Shown: positions 56,883-64,000 of the stretch, in pieces
Numbering within the stretch: position 1 is the stretch's first letter
How the letters are laid out: each line of letters opens with the position of its first letter
Assembly (NCBI RefSeq): GCF_000835495.1
Contig: NW_015622543.1
Span: 2,648,806 to 2,712,805 of the forward strand
Direction: 5' to 3'
Length of the DNA: 64,000 bases
Origin: Cladophialophora immunda
Taxonomy: Eukaryota; Ascomycota; Eurotiomycetes; Chaetothyriales; Herpotrichiellaceae
Program-made: the position numbers and the translations under genes
Notes under the pieces: generated by a model
What the model was told of the DNA's origin: nothing
The model's input: the letters and a program-made list of their open reading frames with translations, nothing else
The model's database searches: none

Positions 56883-59800
56883 TTACCAGGCTTTCTCCTT
56901 GCCTCTCCCGTTGGCTGCAGCCTCTCTTCTTCCTCGCGGTTTCGGTTCCTGAAAGTTATGCAGCCTCTCGCCAATCAAGTACACTTCGTCCCTTATCTTA
57001 ATCCTCCAATTCTCCATTTTCCTCCTCATGTATAACAAGCCTACATAGTTCACCATCATGCACAGGAAAAGTGGATATGCGAAACGATACATCCGAATTT
57101 GCTGTCTTAAATCGGAAATTCGGAGGATGCTGATGATGGCTCTCATGCAAGCAAGAGGCGCAATGAGGAGCGTAATACAGATGATCGTAGCCGGGAGAAC
57201 GAAAGCGCGGGACGCGAGAGGGATGTCGGCGTGGAAAATGCCGTTGCGGACGATCCCGCGGAGAGCCCTGGCAGGTCGCACGGTAGGTGGGAGGATGTGG
57301 GCCAGAATGCGGAAGATCAGGCGTAGGAAAACGAGACCGATCGTCCAGGACTGGAGAATGAAGATTGTGGCAGGCGGGAAAGCCTTGCTTGTAGCCGCCC
57401 CAGCCGATGGCGGTGGGGTTGAGGACGAAGATGGTGAGGAATCGTGGGTAAGCTTTTGGTGATTAACGACTTCGAGCAGGTCGAAGATCGGAATGTGGAC
57501 ATACAGCTCGACAATCAGAGAGAGAACGAAGGGGAGAACGATGGTAGTGAAGCCCCCAAGGTACGCCAGGCCAAGAACGTGCAGCGTCGAGGCTAGGAAC
57601 CGCGTTCCAGACCATTTGAATTTCTGCTGTAGGTAGTCTCGAGCCGGCCGGGCGTAGGCGATAGCATATCCCATCGCAGCAAAGATATGAATGCCAATGG
57701 TGAAAGCATACAGATCATTTGGCGGGTGAGGTGATTGCGAAAGGATTCGAGTCAGTTTGCGGCCGACTATCAGGGGTCCCACCGTGAACGCGACACCAGT
57801 TGAGGCCGCGAAGAGCCACAACAAGACCACAAATGTTGCAATCCGAGTTCTGAAGTTCGGGGGAAGGTATACCTTGGTGAACTGAGGGTTTTTCTTGCCA
57901 TGAGGGGCATAGAATAGCTCTGGTTCGCCATCCACTCTCTCGTTGTCTTCTGTGACTTCGAGAAAGACCCTGCGGCCTTTCGAGATGCGCACAGAGTCGG
58001 ATGCAGGCGCACGGACATAGCGCCCGTCCCGTCTCGGTTCTGCCAAATTGTCTTTGGCGAATAAGTTCCACGGAAACCCTGTCGGGTGACTGAATGTCTC
58101 TTCTTTGCGCTCTTCCCCAAAGAGAAAGTTGGTCAATCTCAACCACCCGGCACATCCTCGGAACCACCATTGATACATTGCGGATATCTTCTTCGATGGC
58201 TCGGCCCTGCGCAAGACAAACGGAAGGAGAAAGTTGTAAAAGATAATGTCGACTGGGAACGACAGCCTGGGCTCCGGAGTCGACCATTGAATGGGCAGAA
58301 CGCCGCCAAACCAGTCTATTGACCATACCACGCCCCCAAGGCAGACAATGACCAAGCCACCATAGACCAACGCCGAGAACGCAATTTTGCCCAATTGTGC
58401 CGGAACAGGTCGTTCTAGAACATCGCGCACCGGATGAAACGTTGGATCGTCAGGATCTCGAATAAAATACAGGACTCCTTTTCGCATGATTTTCCGGCAT
58501 ATTGATACAAAGAGGGCGAAGTGAAACATGTAACAGGTTCCGATGAACCAGTGTATGAAAATCCCGGTCATTGGAGTGCGCACCAGGAAAGCAATGCGGC
58601 TAGCAACGGTGGCATTGGCAAAAAGAGGAAGAAGTGCCATGTCCAGGAGCAGTCCACAGTACAAAGGAAAGGCCAGCATCTCAATTCCGATGATGACGAT
58701 GACTTTCATCACGCCACCTGCTTGCCGCAGGGAGTCTGCGAAATAGCCCTCAACCCTCTCGCCATCTTTCAAGCCAAGGACGAGATGAGCAATCTCAAGA
58801 AACACGATTCCGGCAATGGCGAAGAACGCATAACCGAGCAGAATCGTGAGAATCCGGTCTTCTGTGCCCCACTCAATCAGTGAGGGGTCCATCCCATCTG
58901 CATTGTTGGATGGCAACGAGCCCAGATCCGTGGACAAGGAACGAAGGAGGCTCGTTGCATATTCACCGAGGAGAGGGATCTTCCCAAGCAGTTTGGGCAC
59001 AGATTTCAGGGTGTACCAAAACGAGTTCAACAAGGCACCAGAGCCCTTGCGGTCCATGGTCAATATCATTTGACCTTGGACTAGGACAGAAGTGATCCAT
59101 TGGACTGCTGTATGTAAGGAAGACTTGAAAGAGATGAGTGCTCGATGTGACTGCATCGAAAATGTCGGCAAATCCGGCCTAAGGCTGAGGACGGCGGCAG
59201 AGAGAGTCTTTTCCAAGCGCAGACCACTCTTTTGACTCAGGTCGAGGCTAAAGCCTTCCAATGTGGCAGTGTCGAGGATGCCCCCAAGACGAGGTAGGAA
59301 GGGAGACAGCATGGCCTTCATGATTTTTAAAGGCTGGTTCAGGAGGAAACCGGCAAGTCCAGCGACGAAGAAAATGATATCAACCACAATATCCGCAGTC
59401 CGTGACAGTACGAATATTGGCGCCTTCACCAACATGCTGGTAGGACTTGAGAGGAATAAGAGTGCAATCTTTCCCCATATGTAAGGACACCAGACACTAG
59501 CCGATAAGGTTACCGTGATGAGAAAAAGGGAGAAGATGACATTCTGGACCATGCCGAAAATGGGTCCTTCCATACCAAGAAGTTCCAGGATGCCGTCAAG
59601 ATCTTCTGCATCATCCGGGTTAGGTTCATTGAGGTCAACTCCGAAAAGCATATTGGGCTCCCTTGCTTCCGGAGGTGCAGCGGGTGGTTCCTCGATGGGT
59701 GCGAGAGGCACCGGTCCAAGGGCAGCGTCTCGGTTTTGGATCGGTACAAATGGAGCTTCGGCGTTGACGTCTTCCACAATGCGTTCCTCGTCTTGATCTT

Positions 59801-61790
59801 GTGCACGTGCCGGATCGCCGGCCTCCGCAGGAAGCTGATCGTCGGCCTCAAAATCGGTGTGCCAGAGCCAATGTGATATCTTTCCCCATATTGTTGTATC
59901 TCCCAGCGCATCGTCGTCATTAGATGCGAGGGTTTCTTCAGGCTGGGCACGATCTGTGCCGTCAAAAAGAGCTTCCTGATCTTCACCACCTGGAAAGTTG
60001 TCCCCTGGTTGCAGAAGTTCATCCGCATCATTCGAATCAGGTGTGGGTATCACAGGCGCGTCTGAGTCGGACCCGTGTCCATCGACGTTCAAGTCAAACA
60101 ACCCATTTGTTGCATCGCCGACCACATCTGACACCTCTACCAATGACACTCTTCGACTAAATGAGTCCGCTAATTCCAAGTCTTCTTGCCCAATTGGCTG
60201 ATGCTCTGGATATTGCATTTGTCCCACGTCGGAGATATCAGAACCATCCCCGGGAAACAAGTAATGTTCCATCTGAATGGGGGATTCATCGCCGCTGCTT
60301 GTTTCAGCAAGATTTCGACTTGGAGGCACTAGAGGCAGATAGTGATTAGCTTCAGTGTCATCGGCGCTGTGTCTTCTGAACGGCAGATTCCAAGGTTCAA
60401 TTGCAGACACGCTGCTTTCTCCAGGAACTCCCCAGCCAGCATTATGCTCTTGAACAGCTTCGGCAATGGCTGATGTGCTTTGCGATCTGGTCCTCAGAAC
60501 CGGTCTGTCGAAATCATATGCTGTTCCGTTGCTCATGTTATCGTCCGAAAGAGTGCGACGCGGCGATAGTGTTGGCGGAGTCGGATCTTCTGGAGGAATT
60601 CGTGCTGCAAGACGCTCTAAAGCAGCTATTTCATCTGCGATGTTATCGCCAAAACGGGGAATGCGGTGTTGATTGGGAGGTGGTCTCGGCGGAGCTATTT
60701 CCTCGAGAGGTAATTGTGCTGCGAGATGCTCCATGGCAGCTAGCTCATCTGCGACATTATCGCCAGCGCGGGGAATACGCGGTAGGTTGGGTGGTAGAGG
60801 CAGTCCCGTTTCCTCAGCGTGAGGATTTTCGTCCGGGTCAGGCATGTTCAGGATCGGCTGTTGGTTGATGACCCATTCTCGAATCAAAAACACGAGGATG
60901 AATGCCGCGACCAGCAAGACACAGATCAACTGGCCTTCGATCACATCGATGGTAACGTGGTTGACCATAGGAGAAGTAGACCACGTCGCTATGAATTGAA
61001 CGTCGGATAGCAAGGAGGGAGGTCTCCGGGCTGTTGCAGACAATTCCGCCATGGAGTTCTGACCATGTCCAGGTGTATCAATCTGCCTCAAGCGTGGGAT
61101 GAAAATGGATAGAATGAAGCGAAGAATCTTGCCAATCATGCTTTGACCAAGGAATAGCCGCGCAATATCAGCCAAGGAAATCTGCATCGGGGGAAAGACC
61201 AGTTTGATCTTCTCCAGCTGTTGGGGAACAGTGAGATTCAAGGAAGTAGCAAGCGATGATTCGGGCCCGGCGATGGTGCCGGTGATGTTTGAAGATTGGT
61301 TGGACGCGGCTTGAACGGTGGATTCATCCACCCAGTTCCCATCAGCAAGCCAGAACAGACCCCTCCATATCTGTCGGATGCACCAAGGCAAGCAACAAGT
61401 CCAGATGATGCTCACCAGCAAGTAGCGTGACCAGCGAGCAAACTCGGTCGCCCCATGACGGGCCAATTGGCGCAGAAAGAGGGGAAACGGTAGGGTGGCG
61501 GGCATCGAGCCGTCGTAGAGTTTGGTGAATCGAAAAGAAGTCTTGCATAACTCGCAGTATTTTTTCTGGGAATGTGAGAGCCATTCCATTAGGCATTCTT
61601 GGTGGACAAATTTAATGCTGCCAGAGCACTTGCAAGGATAGTAGAGAGGTTGCGTGCTGGTGCCTTCGCCACGGCAGATACGACAGTAGTCATGTCCTTC
61701 TTCATTGCCCGCGGTACCGGTGGAGGTTCTGCGCGTGGCGGTGCGAGCCAGGGGGGTGTGAAGTTTTTCTTCGAAAGGATTGAGCGGCAT
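56883..61790 (-). CDS. doa10: ERAD E3 ubiquitin ligase Doa10/SSM4 (MARCH6-like)
   Basis: Multi-pass ER and inner-nuclear-membrane RING ligase that ubiquitinates misfolded and short-lived proteins (ERAD-C) with Ubc6 and Ubc7. One exon of 1,635 residues from the first in-frame ATG. The N-terminal RING-CH (C4HC3) finger spans residues 36-84: CRIC, PCKCSGS, VHQECLMEWL and CELC, all ligands present. About 14 hydrophobic segments follow. A long acidic, disordered cytosolic loop (about 330-700) contains a tandem near-repeat (NVADELAAMEHLAAQLP and NIADEIAALERLAARIP). The conserved central membrane region (LDMALLPLF, IHWFIGTCYMFHFALFVSICR) and C-terminal segments are intact. It lies about 1.0 kb downstream of the KDEL repeat protein on the same strand. 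Confidence 0.95.
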   Translation of the reverse strand: MPLNPFEEKLHTPLARTATRRTSTGTAGNEEGHDYCRICRGEGTSTQPLYYPCKCSGSIKFVHQECLMEWLSHSQKKYCELCKTSFRFTKLYDGSMPATLPFPLFLRQLARHGATEFARWSRYLLVSIIWTCCLPWCIRQIWRGLFWLADGNWVDESTVQAASNQSSNITGTIAGPESSLATSLNLTVPQQLEKIKLVFPPMQISLADIARLFLGQSMIGKILRFILSIFIPRLRQIDTPGHGQNSMAELSATARRPPSLLSDVQFIATWSTSPMVNHVTIDVIEGQLICVLLVAAFILVFLIREWVINQQPILNMPDPDENPHAEETGLPLPPNLPRIPRAGDNVADELAAMEHLAAQLPLEEIAPPRPPPNQHRIPRFGDNIADEIAALERLAARIPPEDPTPPTLSPRRTLSDDNMSNGTAYDFDRPVLRTRSQSTSAIAEAVQEHNAGWGVPGESSVSAIEPWNLPFRRHSADDTEANHYLPLVPPSRNLAETSSGDESPIQMEHYLFPGDGSDISDVGQMQYPEHQPIGQEDLELADSFSRRVSLVEVSDVVGDATNGLFDLNVDGHGSDSDAPVIPTPDSNDADELLQPGDNFPGGEDQEALFDGTDRAQPEETLASNDDDALGDTTIWGKISHWLWHTDFEADDQLPAEAGDPARAQDQDEERIVEDVNAEAPFVPIQNRDAALGPVPLAPIEEPPAAPPEAREPNMLFGVDLNEPNPDDAEDLDGILELLGMEGPIFGMVQNVIFSLFLITVTLSASVWCPYIWGKIALLFLSSPTSMLVKAPIFVLSRTADIVVDIIFFVAGLAGFLLNQPLKIMKAMLSPFLPRLGGILDTATLEGFSLDLSQKSGLRLEKTLSAAVLSLRPDLPTFSMQSHRALISFKSSLHTAVQWITSVLVQGQMILTMDRKGSGALLNSFWYTLKSVPKLLGKIPLLGEYATSLLRSLSTDLGSLPSNNADGMDPSLIEWGTEDRILTILLGYAFFAIAGIVFLEIAHLVLGLKDGERVEGYFADSLRQAGGVMKVIVIIGIEMLAFPLYCGLLLDMALLPLFANATVASRIAFLVRTPMTGIFIHWFIGTCYMFHFALFVSICRKIMRKGVLYFIRDPDDPTFHPVRDVLERPVPAQLGKIAFSALVYGGLVIVCLGGVVWSIDWFGGVLPIQWSTPEPRLSFPVDIIFYNFLLPFVLRRAEPSKKISAMYQWWFRGCAGWLRLTNFLFGEERKEETFSHPTGFPWNLFAKDNLAEPRRDGRYVRAPASDSVRISKGRRVFLEVTEDNERVDGEPELFYAPHGKKNPQFTKVYLPPNFRTRIATFVVLLWLFAASTGVAFTVGPLIVGRKLTRILSQSPHPPNDLYAFTIGIHIFAAMGYAIAYARPARDYLQQKFKWSGTRFLASTLHVLGLAYLGGFTTIVLPFVLSLIVELYVHIPIFDLLEVVNHQKLTHDSSPSSSSTPPPSAGAATSKAFPPATIFILQSWTIGLVFLRLIFRILAHILPPTVRPARALRGIVRNGIFHADIPLASRAFVLPATIICITLLIAPLACMRAIISILRISDLRQQIRMYRFAYPLFLCMMVNYVGLLYMRRKMENWRIKIRDEVYLIGERLHNFQEPKPRGRREAAANGRGKEKAW

Positions 61791-62636
61791 CTTGTCTTGC
61801 ACAGACGGATACAGGATGTGGAGGGCGTTCAACGGTTTTCATATCGGCCAGGCAGTGAACTCAAGCCATCGCAGGGGGAGGTAGGGAGGAAAGGTGATGA
61901 CAGCCCCGAGGTCTTACTGTCTCTACTTCGTATGTTGGCTAGGACTGAAGGGTTTCCGTCATTTGACAAGGAAGAGATGGCAGATTGTTGTCTGAACGGA
62001 TAAAGGTCTGGGTGCAGCGCAGTCTGAGTGTGGAATGTCAGTTGGTAGTGCCCGGGGTGGTCGATGATGTCGGTCTCCGGATCAGTCACGTGTCAGACTT
62101 GCCGCTACGGTGGAGTATTATACGACTGCGCGCAAATCTTAGTGTCTTCGGCTGGTCTGTGGTATTCACTCTCTTCCCCTTGCGTTGACCCAGCGAAGGA
62201 GGATTGCCCAATTCCTCGAATTCCCATTCATGCTTGCTTTCCCCTCAGTCAATATCCACTTCGATGAGACTAAGCAAGCAGTCGTTCAAAGCGCATGCAT
62301 GCGAGGCACAAGGGCCTCGTTGTCGATGATTGGCCAACCCATCACCCTCGCTGGCTAGGTGGGAGGCCTTAGTTGCAACATAAATATGCCTCGTCCGCTT
62401 CGACCAGCAATGGGCGTACTCTCACACTCGCAGCTTACGAAACCCAGGGTTCGAAAGTCAGGTCCGGGCGCGAAGCCCGTAGCATGCCATACACCACATA
62501 CAGACGTACCCGTGTCTGTTTGCTTTGGTAGAACCGCCCGGTCAAAACTCTGAGAAGCTGACAGAAGCCCCATCCGCAGAGGGCGTCCTTTTTCCTGACC
62601 TCATCCATCGGAAAAATTGCAGAGGTTGCCATTGCG
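61791..62636. promoter_or_regulatory. Divergent region (DOA10 / Zn2Cys6 regulator)
   Basis: 846 bases between opposite start codons. Both promoters must lie here. Frames open on both strands show no family features, and I see no TATA box that I would defend. Confidence 0.4.
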
Positions 62637-63893
62637 ATGGTTGGCCGAGTCTTGCCCCAGCGGCGGAAAGCATGGCACTCCAAAGCCAGGACTGGATGCA
62701 AAACCTGCAAAGCCCGCCATCTGAAGTGCAGCGAGGAGAAACCACAGTGTCAACGGCATGTCCTGCTTCTATCGTGCAGGTTCAATAGCTGACAAATTCG
62801 CAGTTGCATCCGTGCAGGTAAATCCTGTGGCGGTTATGCGGACAACCCGAAGCCTTGGATATTTGACCCTTGGAGCGACCGTGCGGATGGTCGTTGCGGG
62901 AGTCTAGCTGCGACGTTGTCTTCGGAAGAATCTATCTCCATTGTGCCACTGTCCGACTGCGTGTTTACTTCGCCCTACACGACACGCGAAGCTCAGGCTG
63001 CCTTGGAATTCTGGCTCCGGCTGACCACTCCAGAAGGTACCGACTGTCCAGGGGATATCATCCGAAACACTCTCGGATCTTATGTTCCACAAGCTGCATG
63101 GCATCTGGACGTAGTAAGGCACAGTTTACTCTCTGCTGCATCGACGGCACTAGTGCTTGAGGCTCGAGCTTCGAACATGAGCCTCGAGCTCCAGTCAACC
63201 CTGTCGAAACAGTCGGTCATTCAGATGCATCTAGCCATACAAGCCATCCTCAAGGAGAGGCAGCCGTCGTTGTCCACGGTACTCGCCGCAGTGATGATAG
63301 CTGTCGTATGTGTCTGGACTGGGCGCTGGGAGGAATACAGTCGGCACATCTGCTACTGCCGGGACCTGGGTCGTGAAGTACGCGCGAGGGGCGAGTACGT
63401 TGAAGGAGACCTAACGACTTCCGTCGAAACCATGTTCCATGTTCTACAACCACTCCCACCAATCTCGGCCATGACGGGGAAATCCCGAATAAAGTACGCA
63501 GTCTCAGTCCTCGTCTCAGCCAAGACATGGGTCGACGGTCTTCTCCCCAGACTTGAGCCGATACCTACATGTGAGCCATTGAAGACTGCACTACGGGCCT
63601 ACCGCACGAGGATGAAGTGGACGCTGTGCCAGTGGCAGAGGGTCTACGGTCAGGGAGAAGAGCGAGCCAGCGCAATCAGCGTCGCGGAGTCGCCCTTTGG
63701 TCCCGCGGTCGAGCATATGCAGCAGTATATGCAAGACGACAGCGACTTCAACTTGCCCTTGCTCACGACGCAGTTAACCCTCGGCTTTAAGACGACGCTC
63801 CTGTACGGGGCCAGCGGGGATGCTCAGAGGATGCGGGACACGGCCATCGCTTGCCATGCTCCGGTCCTGACATTGGCTTCGCACCGCCCGTGA
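62637..63893 (+). CDS. Zn2Cys6 transcription factor with a GC-AG intron
   Basis: Fungal zinc-cluster regulator, nuclear. I read two exons, 62637-62755 and 62804-63893, giving 402 residues. The zinc cluster is Cys21, 24, 31, 38, 41 and 48 (CX2CX6CX6CX2CX6C) within RTGCKTCKARHLKCSEEKPQ and, after the junction, CQR|CIRAGKSCGGY. No GT-AG intron gives this. The only fit is a 48-bp intron with a GC donor (GCATGT) and a TTCGCAG acceptor, with CTGAC 14 bases before its end. The second exon continues ADNPKPWIFDPW and then a helical fungal regulatory region (EAQAALEFWLRLTTPE, VVRHSLLSAASTALVLEA) like the C-terminal half of many Zn2Cys6 proteins. The gene may be complete, though a further 3' exon past the window end cannot be excluded. 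Target pathway unknown. Confidence 0.8.
62756..62803 (+). other. Probable GC-AG intron splitting the zinc cluster
   Basis: 48 bases starting GCATGT and ending TTCGCAG, with CTGAC near the end. Removing it restores the fifth and sixth cysteines of the zinc cluster in frame. Confidence 0.72.
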
Positions 63894-64000
63894 AGGGAGT
63901 GGTCGTTGTTAGCAAGTGCGGGACACTGCACCCTGCCTTCGATCTCGAAGTGATCACGCAAGGCTGTAAGAAAGGAAAAAAACTCATAGTCTTACAATGT

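Overview
This window is nuclear DNA of a filamentous ascomycete (Pezizomycotina). Genes on both strands are separated by 0.2-4 kb. Introns are mostly 45-65 bp, with GT..AG ends and CTGAC or CTAAC branch points. The gene set is typically fungal: two Zn2Cys6 regulators, NAD-dependent glutamate dehydrogenase, a fused PurK-PurE ADE2, a KDM2/JHDM1 demethylase and VPS62. Order and species cannot be fixed from the sequence alone. I see no transposon, rRNA, convincing tRNA, CRISPR array or secondary-metabolite backbone gene. Exon coordinates are my own reading, checked by phase and family continuity, and no transcript data were available.

Left part (0-25.5 kb): RSC9 (chromatin remodelling, minus) and a REC114-like meiotic gene (plus) sit head to head. 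Then come CDC25 (minus), a 4-kb stretch without a recognisable gene, methylthioadenosine phosphorylase (minus), divergent from a DUF2011-type gene (plus), a Zn2Cys6 regulator (minus), GDH2 (minus) and a STIMATE/TMEM110-like membrane protein (minus).

Middle (25.5-46.5 kb): a 2.8-kb gap precedes VPS62 (minus), which is divergent from a TFIIIC subunit-6/tau55-like gene (plus). A possible 63-residue gene (minus) lies in an otherwise empty 3.4 kb. ADE2 and SF3b14/p14 (both minus) follow, then a large JHDM1-type histone demethylase (plus), a PMP47/ANT1-like peroxisomal carrier (plus) and SND2/TMEM208 (minus).

Right part (46.5-64 kb): CDC27/APC3 (plus) is followed by a 1,547-residue Ala/Ser-rich repeat protein (minus), then the DOA10 ER-associated ubiquitin ligase (minus) and a second Zn2Cys6 regulator (plus). 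The repeat protein has an N-terminal signal anchor and ends in KDEL.

The genes are housekeeping functions with no operon-like pathway: chromatin and transcription (RSC9, JHDM1, TFIIIC), cell cycle and meiosis (CDC25, CDC27, REC114-like), purine and amino-acid metabolism (ADE2, MTAP, GDH2), and membranes (STIMATE, VPS62, PMP47, SND2, DOA10). Three predicted ER genes (SND2, the KDEL protein, DOA10) lie within 16 kb. The points most worth a second look are the KDEL repeat protein, an in-frame 48-nt intron in JHDM1 whose removal creates a second CX2CX6C motif, and a GC-AG intron that splits the zinc cluster of the last regulator.
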